Source: Fragilariopsis cylindrus CCMP1102
Lineage: Eukaryota > Bacillariophyta > Bacillariophyceae > Bacillariales > Bacillariaceae
Direction: 5' to 3'
DNA length: 64,000 nucleotides
Assembly: GCA_900095095.1 (NCBI GenBank)
Contig: FMBT01000295.1
Location: forward strand, 124,001-188,000
Shown: one piece after another, positions 1 through 9,816 of the stretch
Position numbering within the stretch: position 1 is the stretch's first letter
How the letters are laid out: each line of letters opens with the position of its first letter
The notes under the pieces: generated by a model
What the model was told of the DNA's origin: nothing
Seen by the model: only the letters and a program-made list of their open reading frames with translations
The model's database searches: none
Position numbers and translations under genes: made by a program

Positions 1-385
1 CCGTGAAGTTTTCTGTAATGATGTTTGGAATTTATCACCTTCTGATGAAAAATGAAAATAAATGTTAGTACAGTATAGAAGCGACTAACATTATTTAATA
101 GAAAGTAATATACAAGAAGTAATTCTAAAGTGATAAAGAGAGTTAAAAAATAAATACGAACATTTGCCTTTATAATCTATTGTATCTGCAACAACTGCAG
201 TACTAGCAAAGTTCAGACAGATTTCAAACATATTCTTGTTAGTAAACTATTTGGAGGGAATAGAAAATTGATAAGGGAAGATGAGATAGTCCTATTCTAA
301 TATAATAGTACAAGTAATCGATTGAATAGAGAATATAAAGCCTGCAAAGGATAATGATTATTATACACTATGAAAATTAATACCT
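1..385. other. intergenic, left edge
   Basis: AT-rich sequence with no supported gene. It lies downstream of the THOC7 gene, which is read leftward, so its right part probably holds that gene's 3' UTR and polyadenylation site. I see nothing else in it. Confidence 0.5.
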
Positions 386-1168
386 CTACAAGTCCCCATA
401 TAAATCATCTTCCTCTACCTCCATCGGTTCGGGTTTGTTGTTTCCAATAATTTTTCCATCATCATCATCATCATCATCGTCGTCGTCATCATCATTTTCA
501 TCATCTTCCTTCAAAGATTGTTTCAAATCAAGCATGTATTGGATTAATAATTGATATTGTGCCTCACGGACTTTTAATGTCTTATCCTTCGTCACAGTTT
601 CATCTTCTAATAATGAAATTTCTAATTTAATTTCATCAATTTGTTTTTTCAGCTCTATACTTGAGATTGGATGATTGTCATTAATAATTTTTGCTAATGA
701 ATTATATTCCAAGGTACAATTTCGTCTTTCTGAAGATATAGTAGCATGAATACCACTTTCTTTTACTTGTTCTTGTATATCAATTAATTCTTTTCCCCTT
801 TTTGTCTGTATAACATCATTTCGTTTTATTTGTGTTTCTAAATTATTTGACCATAAAATTAATTTCGTCATTTCAAGATCGAATAATTCAACTTCACGGA
901 TCAAATCAAGTTTTGTTTTTTCAATATTAGTAGTAGTATTATCATTTTCTGCATCATCGCCATTATCGGGTGTACTACCTGATAATAATAATTCCGTTTG
1001 GTACGATCCATACTTTTGAGCACAACGAGTTAACGAACCCCGTTGTCCACCACTTTTACCGAAATTTTGTGTATCGAGTCTATATTGTAATGTTTCTGTT
1101 GTTATGAACGGGACAACAACACCATCAGGAACTCCATCGTCATCATTTGTTACTTGCTCGTTGGTCAT
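386..1168 (-). CDS. THOC7: THO complex subunit 7 (THOC7-like)
   Basis: A 260-residue, single-exon protein of the THO/TREX complex, which couples transcription to mRNA export in the nucleus. The sequence shows a long helical, coiled-coil-like middle. Residues about 143-222 follow the animal THOC7 pattern: an EYNSLAKII stretch matching EYDALAKVI, then alternating charged heptads ending in a Q-x-L-L-x-x-x-x-x-L helix. The animal protein is about 200 residues. The extra length here is an N-terminal Asn/Asp-rich segment (about residues 60-85) and an Asp run at about 222-238 encoded by a GAT/GAC repeat. The start is the ATG at 1168, 361 bp from the divergent gene at 1530, so the two may share a promoter. 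The assignment rests on remembered family sequence and is fairly firm. Confidence 0.8.
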   Translation of the reverse strand: MTNEQVTNDDDGVPDGVVVPFITTETLQYRLDTQNFGKSGGQRGSLTRCAQKYGSYQTELLLSGSTPDNGDDAENDNTTTNIEKTKLDLIREVELFDLEMTKLILWSNNLETQIKRNDVIQTKRGKELIDIQEQVKESGIHATISSERRNCTLEYNSLAKIINDNHPISSIELKKQIDEIKLEISLLEDETVTKDKTLKVREAQYQLLIQYMLDLKQSLKEDDENDDDDDDDDDDDDGKIIGNNKPEPMEVEEDDLYGDL

Positions 1169-1529
1169 TATTTCTTTGGATTATATATACAGTATATTCA
1201 ATATCCATAGGTATCTCAACTCTCAACTTATTAAATCTTATGTCTGTTGCTAACTTAAAACTCTCAACTCTCGCCGTCGTTGTTTGTTTATTATTTTACG
1301 GTCGTAGTAGCTAGTACATTGAACATTGTGCAGCAGTCTTCTGGATCGTCGGGGGTCAGAAATATTCCTTTTCACTCAATTTTTATTTTTTCCCCCCAAT
1401 TTTTATTTTTTTCTCACATAAATTTTGATGGACAAGATTTGACGAACAATCCGAACAATATATTGAGTATGACGATGGACGGGATGTTCAAAATGTCACA
1501 TTGCTGTGGATAAGACTATATCAGAAAAA

Positions 1530-3065
1530 ATGAACTGTTCCAACAAATCGTTGTTACCCACGTCAATTATATTTGCGAGCGTCGCTCTCGCTACTGCATC
1601 CGCCACTACAATCGCTTATCGTTACTTTTCGTACCGAGAATTTGACAACGACAACGACAACAACCGCTCATACGCTCTGTGTATACTGCAACGTCGTAAT
1701 GATGATCAACGACGTCATCATCGCAACAACGATATAATTCGAAAGCCACTCCGTAATATCACTCCTCGTCCTGGAGAACAATCCCAGATCGTGTACCTGA
1801 CCGGTATACACAAACAGACTAGCGAAGAAGAATTATTGGAACTCTTTTCTCTTGGCGGATCGTCACCTGTGGAGGTAGATCTTTCAGAAGTTTTCTTCCA
1901 GAAAGGAGGTGGTAGGGCCTGGGCTATGTATGGAAACGCTAGAGATGCAAAATTAACCGTCGTAGCCCTACAAAGCAAAAATGTTCATGGTTGTATATTA
2001 TGCGCAAGGTTGGAACGGGGAGTCGAAAAAAATGGGAAGCGTATAAGCGACAAGACAACTCACACCGCCATCATACGTGGAATACAACCTCGACGAGGAA
2101 CGCCCAAGAAGATGTTCGACACCGACACAACGAAAGTCAGTAAGAAAAAGATGACAAAAAAAATGAGAAAAGAACAGCAAAAGTCGATCGGGAAACAGAA
2201 ACCACACACAGCTACTACTACTACCACTTTGGAACGAACAGAGGATAATTTTATCCATACATATTCACACAATTCTATCTTGATTGGGGAAACAGAATAC
2301 CCGTTTCCATCTGGAATATACTTAACAAAACTAATTCAAAAATTATCACACGATACAGGCGATAATTTACTCGAGAAGAAAAACAAGGAACATCGTCAGC
2401 AAAGACTACAACTACAACAAGACGAGGATCTATTACGCTTACTTTCAGATGTTTCTATACTAGGTTGTGGATCAGTCCATAAATATGCCAAAGAAGTATC
2501 CGAGGCATTTGCTATGGTTGATGCAATTGAGCGAGCAATCAACCTCACCTTTGGTATTTCAGTTAGTGATTTACAACAACCTGTGATTTGTTACTGTCTT
2601 GGAGACGGAAAGTACCCTATGGGAGCTGCAGCGTTGTCACTCTTCTTACCAGTAAATAAAGATAGATTTAACTGGAAGTTTATCGCCATCGATCCGCTTC
2701 TTCCAAAGCAAGATGAATCAACGGTGACGGCAACTACAGCTAGTAGTAATGCTACGAGCATGTTTCACGATAGGATCGAAATGTTCAGTGGCATTTCGCA
2801 AGACTACTGCATCGAAAAAAGGGCAGATGATCTTTCTGTCGACCCCACCAAAAAAAGTCCTGCATTATTATCGATTGCCGTTGCCTGTCATTCTCATGCT
2901 CCTCTGGAAGAATTCTGGGAAAGAATGCCATCTCCAAAATTGAGTGTTGCCATGCCATGTTGCGCTCAATTTTCAGAGTTGCTCAAGGAAAAACCTATAT
3001 TTGAGTATGACAACTATGAAGTGTATTCTCCGAAACGTCGAATCAAGATTTTTGCATCTATTTGA
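1530..3065 (+). CDS. membrane-anchored RRM-like / methyltransferase-like protein
   Basis: A 511-residue protein. The same frame is open from a GTG at 1506, but the first ATG is at 1530 and is taken as the start. Residues about 8-30 are hydrophobic and could be a signal anchor or organelle signal. Residues 87-160 look like an RRM: a beta strand IVYLTGI, a helix, then a GGGRAWAMY stretch in the RNP1 position and a final strand. A basic, Lys-rich region follows (about 195-235). Near residue 352 a strand ending in CLGDGKYPMGA, followed about 30 residues later by AIDPLL, resembles the SAM-binding GxG loop and the acidic ribose-binding strand of class I methyltransferases. The C-terminus has several Cys residues (PCCAQF). 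Substrate unknown. Function is inferred from motifs only. Confidence 0.6.
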   Translation: MNCSNKSLLPTSIIFASVALATASATTIAYRYFSYREFDNDNDNNRSYALCILQRRNDDQRRHHRNNDIIRKPLRNITPRPGEQSQIVYLTGIHKQTSEEELLELFSLGGSSPVEVDLSEVFFQKGGGRAWAMYGNARDAKLTVVALQSKNVHGCILCARLERGVEKNGKRISDKTTHTAIIRGIQPRRGTPKKMFDTDTTKVSKKKMTKKMRKEQQKSIGKQKPHTATTTTTLERTEDNFIHTYSHNSILIGETEYPFPSGIYLTKLIQKLSHDTGDNLLEKKNKEHRQQRLQLQQDEDLLRLLSDVSILGCGSVHKYAKEVSEAFAMVDAIERAINLTFGISVSDLQQPVICYCLGDGKYPMGAAALSLFLPVNKDRFNWKFIAIDPLLPKQDESTVTATTASSNATSMFHDRIEMFSGISQDYCIEKRADDLSVDPTKKSPALLSIAVACHSHAPLEEFWERMPSPKLSVAMPCCAQFSELLKEKPIFEYDNYEVYSPKRRIKIFASI

Positions 3066-3792
3066 TCTTTTTCTTCTACAAAATAAGAACACAAGAATAT
3101 CTATAAACTAGAGAAGCGCCCACCTTGCGATACATGAAGACGGTAGCTAGTCTTTTTGGTTGATTTTTTTTCAGTCTACTCTTAATTGTATTATCAAACA
3201 AAAAGCTATCTTGCGCTAGGATTTCGATGGAATCATCATTCTATTTGCAGTTGTATCTATGCTGGTTTTGTACTCGTGAGTTCTGTTTTTTCTTCCTTCT
3301 TCGATTCTGGATTTCTCATGTTGTCAAGACCAACCTGTTACTTGGTGTTACCATCATTGCTGATGAGAGATTTAACCATGGGCGTTTGCAGCATTTATTA
3401 TAATTTGGTGAAACAGTTAGCTAGGGTGCAAAACATATGTAATTCTAGTAGTAAAAATCTCTAAATTGATCACTAATGATGATGATATTTTGTATATTGA
3501 AGTCAATAAAGTTCAATGGCCGAACAAGAACCGAAATTTAGATTGAAGTTTAATTCCAATATTCGTCTTTCATCACAGATCAATCAATCTAGACGTATCC
3601 ATTATTTTCGATCCTAGAATAAATACATCACACGGTCTGAAAAGTTAGTGACGGTGGTGATATCAATAATATGTATGCGTGAGTTTGTGCGTCTTTCTAT
3701 ATTCACAATGTTGTATTTATTTAGACTTTTTCTTTAAATATTTCCCATATTTTCATCTACGTCTTGTGTCTTGTCAAAGTTTAAGTAAGTCT
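3066..3792. other. intergenic between convergent genes
   Basis: This stretch separates the 3' ends of the methyltransferase-like gene and the proteasome gene. It contains only short AT-rich reading frames without family resemblance, and some AATAAA-like signals (for example near 3507 and 3619). I see no gene in it. Confidence 0.5.
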
Positions 3793-4835
3793 TTAGGTTT
3801 CCATGGCTTGGGGTTCTTCCTCATCATCATCGTCGTCTTTTTCTTCTTCAGCATTCTTTACTTCTAATCGGTCCAAATATGGTTGCAAATCGTCACCCTC
3901 CAACAATGTGTACTTTTGATCCTTACCAACAAAGGAAATACTTCCATTTTCCTTAGTAAGTTCATCATCACCACTGACACATCCGACCAATGCCTGTAGG
4001 GCATGAACGATTAAATCGTCTAATTCGCATTCGGGGAATGCTTCGTAATGTTTTTCCAAATACGTCCGTGCCGATTGACTTCTAGCACCAATAGCGGAGG
4101 CATAAAACTCATACATGTTCCCCGATGGACATGTTTGATACAAATGTGGTGTTTGGAATTGTGGATCCACACCCGCCACAAGTAAACCAACACCGAATGG
4201 TCGTCGGACATATGTTTGTGTCGTACGTTGATGCTTATCGGCTAGGTCGCCCATAATAACAGCGGGTGTGATGGGTGCTCCGTACACGTACTTGTGATTC
4301 AAACATTCATTACGCATGTACTTTGCTAACGAACGTGCATCTGCTGTTAAACCGGCAATACCCATACAGATATGATCATCAATTTCCAGTAATTTCTTTT
4401 GATGACTCGACAGTTCACTGACGGAACGTTTTAAGGCACCCAACACAACATGCGTGTTACTTTTTACTCCCACACATGCGGAACCTTGTTTGACAGATTC
4501 CATAGCATATTCGACCTGTTTTTTTGCAATTGCAATTATTTATTATTTATTTATAATCATCAGTAATGGAATAATAGCAATAATGAATAACGTTAAAATG
4601 GGCAAAGTAAGTTAAACATATATGTATAAATTAAGAAAGATCAACGAAAAAATCGATTCATATATCAATAAGAAACATGACTGGCAATAGCCGACGACGG
4701 AGATAGCATTAAATTGCTCTTAAAATTATTCTACAATGCCTTAATGATCACCATTTTCATAGAACGACGTACCTGAAGCAAACGTCCTTCCGGACTCCAA
4801 ACCGTAACATCTGTGTCGTATTGATTTCTGAACAT
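3793..4835 (-). CDS. PSMA1: 20S proteasome subunit alpha-6 (PSMA1)
   Basis: Two exons read on the minus strand: exon 1 at 4773-4835 (63 nt) and exon 2 at 3793-4515, with a 257-bp GT-AG intron between. The joined protein has 261 residues. Exon 1 encodes [20 protein letters not shown], the conserved alpha-subunit N-terminus that gates the 20S core. Exon 2 continues [13 protein letters not shown]. The body has the alpha-6 hallmarks [10 protein letters not shown] (here [10 protein letters not shown]), RRPFGVGLL and [14 protein letters not shown] (here AIGARSQS). The C-terminus is an acidic tail with a short Asp run, as in other PSMA1 proteins. This is a non-catalytic outer-ring subunit of the proteasome. 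The intron phase and the family match make the gene model very secure. Confidence 0.96.
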
Positions 4836-5386
4836 GATAGTTTCTGTAATGAATTGATGATAACCCTGGAATAGAATCTAAGATCGCTTGTGTTGATGGG
4901 GTCTTGTCTTTCTTTTATTGCTCTTTTGTTTGTTGTTGTCAATAAGTCAATAATTACTATTGCGGCAAACTTTGATATCAGTTTTCTAGCGCAAAAACAA
5001 GCAATATCCTCGGCTTTCGGAGAGTTTCGATAGATCATCGCGATAAGAGTTAAGGTTAAATGCATAATGAGGGTAACAAGAAGTGGTGTACAATGGATAT
5101 GTTGAATAGGTACTATAGGTATAGTGGTACTACTATGAGTGCGCGGCTGATCGGCTCGCATCAAAAAGCAACGGTAAACAAGAAAAACCTAACGAAGAAT
5201 AATAATAATAATCAATATCAAAATCCGAACAAGTTTACTTTCTTTCACTCACAATGAGAAACTAATACAAGAATATCTTGTTAGGAGTCAACCATCAACT
5301 ATCTCTTATACATTATCGCCATCCATCATATATTTCCTCTCTCTCTCTCTCTTCGCAACAATAATAAGTATCATCAAACAATAATC
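4836..5386. promoter_or_regulatory. divergent intergenic region (PSMA1 / acidic protein)
   Basis: 551 bp between two genes read outward, so it must hold both promoters. A CT microsatellite (about 5336-5352) lies 35-50 bp upstream of the right-hand start codon, within its probable 5' UTR. I recognise no specific binding site. Confidence 0.4.
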
Positions 5387-6436
5387 ATGGTTTTGCAGAA
5401 ACAGCAGCAAAAGCAGCAACATATCGAAGAGTCGTCGTCGTCGTCGTCGTCGTCCTATAATAGTAGTAATATCAACAACAATATTGTTGCCCAGTCGGAA
5501 TATCAAGCTGCATTGGCTGCAATTGAATCGACATTTGATAATTTTCAGCAATTCCAACAGGAAGGACAGGACAAGCATTGTTATCCAGATTTAGATCATG
5601 AAATGATCGAGGGGATATACGAAGCAGCGAAAAAGTCCTTATTGAACAACGTAGAACGTATAGTCCGTCCAATCAATGACAATAAGTATAGTGATTATAT
5701 TGATCAGTATCATATCGTCTTGGACGAAGAAGATGATTACGACGATGACGAAGAAGAAAGCAAAGAGAAAAACAATTCCGACGACGATGACCACGAGGAG
5801 GAGGAGGAGGAGGAAGAGATTGACGAGGAAGAACTTGTTGATACAAAAGCATGGAAAAATGCACAAGAATTACGAACACGTATTCGTAACATGTCTGGTA
5901 CAGTACAAGATATTCGAGAACGCGTACTGAAAAGCACCGAAGATGGGATATCATCTTCGTTTTCGGCTCATCTTATCGATAAACCGATTAAGATCGTTTT
6001 TGAAGGAGATGACAATAAGGAGGAGGACGGTCATGACGCGTCTAACAACGATAAAGAAAATAGCATCAACAGCAGCAGCAATAGTAGAGATGTCAATAGC
6101 AAAAGAAGTAAAGATAACACATACAGTAATTGTATCTCTTCTTCATCCTTACAAGATTCATTGGAAGGTTTGTCTCGACTACTACAAGATCCACAATGGA
6201 CACGTTTACCAAATCGAATACAATCATTACAAGATACTATCGAAACGATCCAAAAGGAAACGACTGAAGATCGGTTTGTGTCTCAGACTGAACTTGCAAT
6301 CACATCACAACAATGCAAGGGTTCGATTGTCGATGAATCATCGAGGAAGTTACTGGAAGGAAATTATGGGGAAGAAGAAGAATCAAATATTGATGCGATG
6401 GACCGATTAGCTCTTTTGGGTCAAATGTTTTCGTAA
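5387..6436 (+). CDS. acidic coiled-coil protein of unknown function
   Basis: An intact 349-residue frame starting at an ATG 35 bp after a CT repeat. It opens with Gln- and Ser-rich low complexity (residues 5-25). A helical segment follows (about 35-90). A long Asp/Glu tract (about 110-147) separates it from a second helical segment with KAWKNAQELRTRIRNM. The C-terminal half has a Ser/Asn-rich linker and ends with helices around SLEGLSRLLQDPQW and MDRLALLGQMF. No enzymatic motif, signal peptide or membrane segment is visible. The alternation of helices and acidic linkers would fit a nuclear scaffold or kinetochore-type subunit, but that is a guess. Confidence 0.6.
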   Translation: MVLQKQQQKQQHIEESSSSSSSSYNSSNINNNIVAQSEYQAALAAIESTFDNFQQFQQEGQDKHCYPDLDHEMIEGIYEAAKKSLLNNVERIVRPINDNKYSDYIDQYHIVLDEEDDYDDDEEESKEKNNSDDDDHEEEEEEEEIDEEELVDTKAWKNAQELRTRIRNMSGTVQDIRERVLKSTEDGISSSFSAHLIDKPIKIVFEGDDNKEEDGHDASNNDKENSINSSSNSRDVNSKRSKDNTYSNCISSSSLQDSLEGLSRLLQDPQWTRLPNRIQSLQDTIETIQKETTEDRFVSQTELAITSQQCKGSIVDESSRKLLEGNYGEEEESNIDAMDRLALLGQMFS

Positions 6437-7460
6437 AGAATAAATCTAATGTTTTTTTGGGGCAGCAGGATCGATAGGAACCGAACAATGAAGAATCAAT
6501 CAAAGTTGTAGAAGATAAAGTAATATATATAGTACAGTGTATAGTGTACAGTGTACAGTGTACAGTAGTGCATTTGATGTTTATTAACTCAATTATAATA
6601 CATTATTTTACTTTTGATACTCGAAACATCATTCATGCATTAGTTATGTGACGCTTCACAGCGAAATTGTTTGGTGTATAGTGCCTGATTTCTGATTAGA
6701 TATTTTGAATTCATGAATGAAAAAGAAGAAGAATGTCACGATAGATACAGCAGTGGGCATTCAAACTATTGGCACTTTCAGTTGTGATCGTCAATGCATT
6801 AAGGTTTTAACTTTCACTTCCACAGCACTTGCGCCAATCAAGAATCATATCTTAGACAATATCAACTACAGCAGTTGGACTGAGGCAGATATTTTGGGCT
6901 CGGGCAGTAGTCCTGCCGTGTAACGATGGTGATGCAGCCTACTGGTGCTCTTCTTTCGTTATCGCTACTTTGCTAGCTTTTTTTTTTTGCAATGTATTAT
7001 AATTCCGGTGATGATAGCAGTAATTATTTTCTGTTCACTTTCTCTAACTAGGATTGGCAGAGGTAGAAATAAGCTTCTTTGGAACGGAATAGTTCGTTTA
7101 TCTAAATAGTATTCATTGATATCATTTCTTCAAGACTGCAGTCTGATCATACTAGAAGAGGATTTTGTGATAGTGGGAGGATCGCTCTCTACAATCCTTG
7201 ACAAGTGCATTTGCTGACCGATGTAGACAAGCCTTTTTTCCTCTAGCCCAATGATTTAAGCTAGGGTCATCTGATTCTGATCCTACTGCTACTACTACAT
7301 TGAGTTCAAACGCTGATGTAATATACTGCCCAAACTGTACCAACTTACTCCATTCTATCACTATTTTGACAGTCAGCAATTAGTGGCAACTGATGAGCTC
7401 TTATACTATTCTATAGACAATTGAATGGTATAAGTAGTAGTAAGTAAAATAGTTTTTATT
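6437..7460. other. intergenic with a 7-bp tandem repeat
   Basis: About 1 kb between convergent genes. It starts with a TGTACAG-type tandem repeat (listed separately). Two short open frames occur here, at 6717-6923 (+) and 7152-7379 (-). Neither shows family resemblance, so I do not call them genes. Confidence 0.45.
6531..6566. repeat. 7-bp tandem repeat (TGTACAG)n
   Basis: Five near-identical 7-bp units: agtacag, tgtatag, then tgtacag three times. They lie about 100 bp downstream of the stop codon of the acidic protein gene, probably in its 3' flank. Confidence 0.8.
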
Positions 7461-9128
7461 TTATATCGTCCCGTTTCTGATAGTCTCAAATAGTTCAGTA
7501 CCAACAAGAGCTGTTGACCCCAATGCTAAAACCCCAAGACCAAGCACACCCCCCGGGATGATATTACTATCATTACTATCATTACTAACATTTATATTTT
7601 GTTTCTGACGCTGCATCAATACCATCGATACCGGGATGAGACCATATAGTATTGGTGAACCAAATGATCCAGCAATTTTTAATGTATCTGTTATATCCGA
7701 AGCAAATATCTGTGATAACACCAATGATATTCCAACCGGTATGGCAACCGAAGGTAAAGAAAAAGTATTCGATTTCGTCGTTTCAGAATTAGAATAGTCG
7801 TTGTCTAGTATTATTTCAAATTCTTCTGAAAGTGACATGGAACCTCCCAAAGAGGATCCCATTACTGTAATCATTGAAAAGCAAGTCATCAGTCCTCCCA
7901 ATGTAGAGGAGTAGGTAGACGTGGAAGCCATATCGATCCCACCACCAAGTACCGCAATCGTCCATGCCATGTACATAAGAGGAGGGATGATTGATCCACA
8001 GGTAAGAGCGGTCTGAACCTTAGGTCGATCATAATCTAATAGTCTTGTTATTGTTGGTACAATATTTTGAAATATCAATATAGAAACAACAACTGGAATC
8101 ATTAGAAGCATACCATCACCCAGTTCTTCCTTTGGTAGTGACGATGATGTCAATACCGATATTGGATCGGAAATGTTCGATAAACCTGGTAGTAATAGAC
8201 CAGCGAAAGTACCAAATAGACCCAAAACCAATAAACTAGAAACTTTTGATAGATTCTTTAGGGATTGAGAAGAAATAATACAGAACAAACCACCTGCAAA
8301 AAGGTATGATAGGAGCGTTCCAGTATCATCGGCATCAAGTTGAAGAAAAGACGAATCGAATGGAAGTACCGCCGGTAGTAGTGAACTACCTATTTGACCT
8401 GCCGTAAAGATATTGAATGCCAATATCAATGTATTGATGAATACAGATGTACCAGAAACGGTGTTGGCAGCACTTGGTGGTAGTGTCGCTTCTGCAAATT
8501 CTTTGAATGAACTTGGAACATCACCACCATTCGATTCATGTTCTTGAATTGCAACCTGTGCAATTGTTAATCCTGACATTAAACACATCATCCATGCACC
8601 AATCATAACACCAAAAGAAAGAATCGGTCCTGGTCCAGCAACTACTGCAGGTAGTGCTAACATACCAGCTCCGACTGTATTGCCCGTTATCATTAACGAT
8701 GCAGATGCTACTGGAAGTATAAACGATTCAAGAAGTGACGGTTCAGGAATACTAGAACTGGTACTACTTGTTTTCTGTATAATATCATAATCATAATTGT
8801 AATCGTAATCAAGAAGTTCCGATGCTGACACCGATAAAGATATTTTCTGTCGTTGATTTTCCTCTTGATTTCGTCCCTGCTTTTGCATATTCAATGTTAA
8901 CAGCTGTCGTGAGGAATCTTTCCTCCGTCGTGGCCCTTTCAATGAATTATTATTACTATTATTATTGGTTATTGGGGAAGAAAATCCGTTACTTGTACGA
9001 AGAGTAGTAGTAGTAGAAAATGCATTTCCATTATACGATAAAGATAAAAAAGCAATAAAAAGTGCTACCACCGTAACAGTGAAGCCGACGTTTTTGTTGG
9101 TGGTGTTGTTATATATACTCAGACGCAT
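7461..9128 (-). CDS. plastid-targeted Trp/Tyr permease-like amino-acid transporter
   Basis: A single-exon 555-residue membrane protein. Residues 14-35 form a signal peptide followed by NAF (A36-F37), the diatom plastid-import motif, and then a Ser/Thr/Asn-rich transit-like region to about 130. The mature part begins with LPVASASLMITGNTVGAGML (about residues 139-156). Its G-N-T-V-G-A-G-M-L-A-L-P core is typical of the aromatic amino-acid permease family (TC 2.A.42, APC fold). About ten further hydrophobic helices follow, ending near the C-terminus. The likely role is moving an amino acid across a plastid envelope membrane. The substrate cannot be read from the sequence. Plant and algal plastids carry related proteins. 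Family assignment is firm, location probable. Confidence 0.8.
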   Translation of the reverse strand: MRLSIYNNTTNKNVGFTVTVVALFIAFLSLSYNGNAFSTTTTLRTSNGFSSPITNNNSNNNSLKGPRRRKDSSRQLLTLNMQKQGRNQEENQRQKISLSVSASELLDYDYNYDYDIIQKTSSTSSSIPEPSLLESFILPVASASLMITGNTVGAGMLALPAVVAGPGPILSFGVMIGAWMMCLMSGLTIAQVAIQEHESNGGDVPSSFKEFAEATLPPSAANTVSGTSVFINTLILAFNIFTAGQIGSSLLPAVLPFDSSFLQLDADDTGTLLSYLFAGGLFCIISSQSLKNLSKVSSLLVLGLFGTFAGLLLPGLSNISDPISVLTSSSLPKEELGDGMLLMIPVVVSILIFQNIVPTITRLLDYDRPKVQTALTCGSIIPPLMYMAWTIAVLGGGIDMASTSTYSSTLGGLMTCFSMITVMGSSLGGSMSLSEEFEIILDNDYSNSETTKSNTFSLPSVAIPVGISLVLSQIFASDITDTLKIAGSFGSPILYGLIPVSMVLMQRQKQNINVSNDSNDSNIIPGGVLGLGVLALGSTALVGTELFETIRNGTI

Positions 9129-9816
9129 GGTTATATCTTGTTTGTATCAGCGCTTATATTATATTTGTGTTGATTTATGTGACAGAAATGTAACGCTCTT
9201 TAGCATACTAGCATCGATTTCTCACCGTTGTTTTGTTTGATGTGTACCATCAATCGGAAGGCGAACTAGGACCACGTAAACAGCTTTTGGCATGTGAATT
9301 CTCAAATTTCAAACAGAATTCTCTCTAAACTTCCATCCGTGATCAGAAAAAGTGACCGGATAAGCATCAAACAAGTTCTGTGTTTTTAGTTTTTAAATAA
9401 ATAAGCTACTACTAGTACTGGAAGTTTGATTCTGATCACGAACGAATACTTCTTTATTTAGTACAATTTAGTACAATGAGAATACGTAGTTTTTTTCATG
9501 TTCTCACCTTTTGTACTAAAGCCCAAGGACTTAAGAAATTGCTTCTTGCATCCTCTTTCGTGATTTATAATCGCGCTCAGTAAAAAATGCTTTGTTTATT
9601 GTCATCCAATTTGAAATTCGACACATGGTCGTTCTCGGTGAAATATATTTTCAGTCGTGATTGATTCGAACTCGGTGATATCTCGGCGAAAAAATAAGCT
9701 GTACTTCGATTATAATATTGTATCGATATTATAATATTAGCACAAGGGAAAACAGATCATACATCACACCAAGGTGTAATCACAAGCAAGTAACAAGTAC
9801 TACAACAACCACCACG
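9129..9816. promoter_or_regulatory. divergent intergenic region with a short inverted repeat
   Basis: 688 bp between two outward-reading genes. It contains the inverted pair cgtgatcagaa (9338-9348) and ttctgatcacg (9430-9440), a perfect 11-bp match separated by 81 bp. A large part reads as AT-rich spacer. No gene is visible. Confidence 0.4.

Noticed and set aside
6717-6923. 68-codon ATG frame on the plus strand
   Set aside because: Short, no motif, no splice partner; expected by chance in 1 kb of spacer.
7152-7379. 75-codon minus-strand frame
   Set aside because: No recognisable domain; not supported by neighbours.
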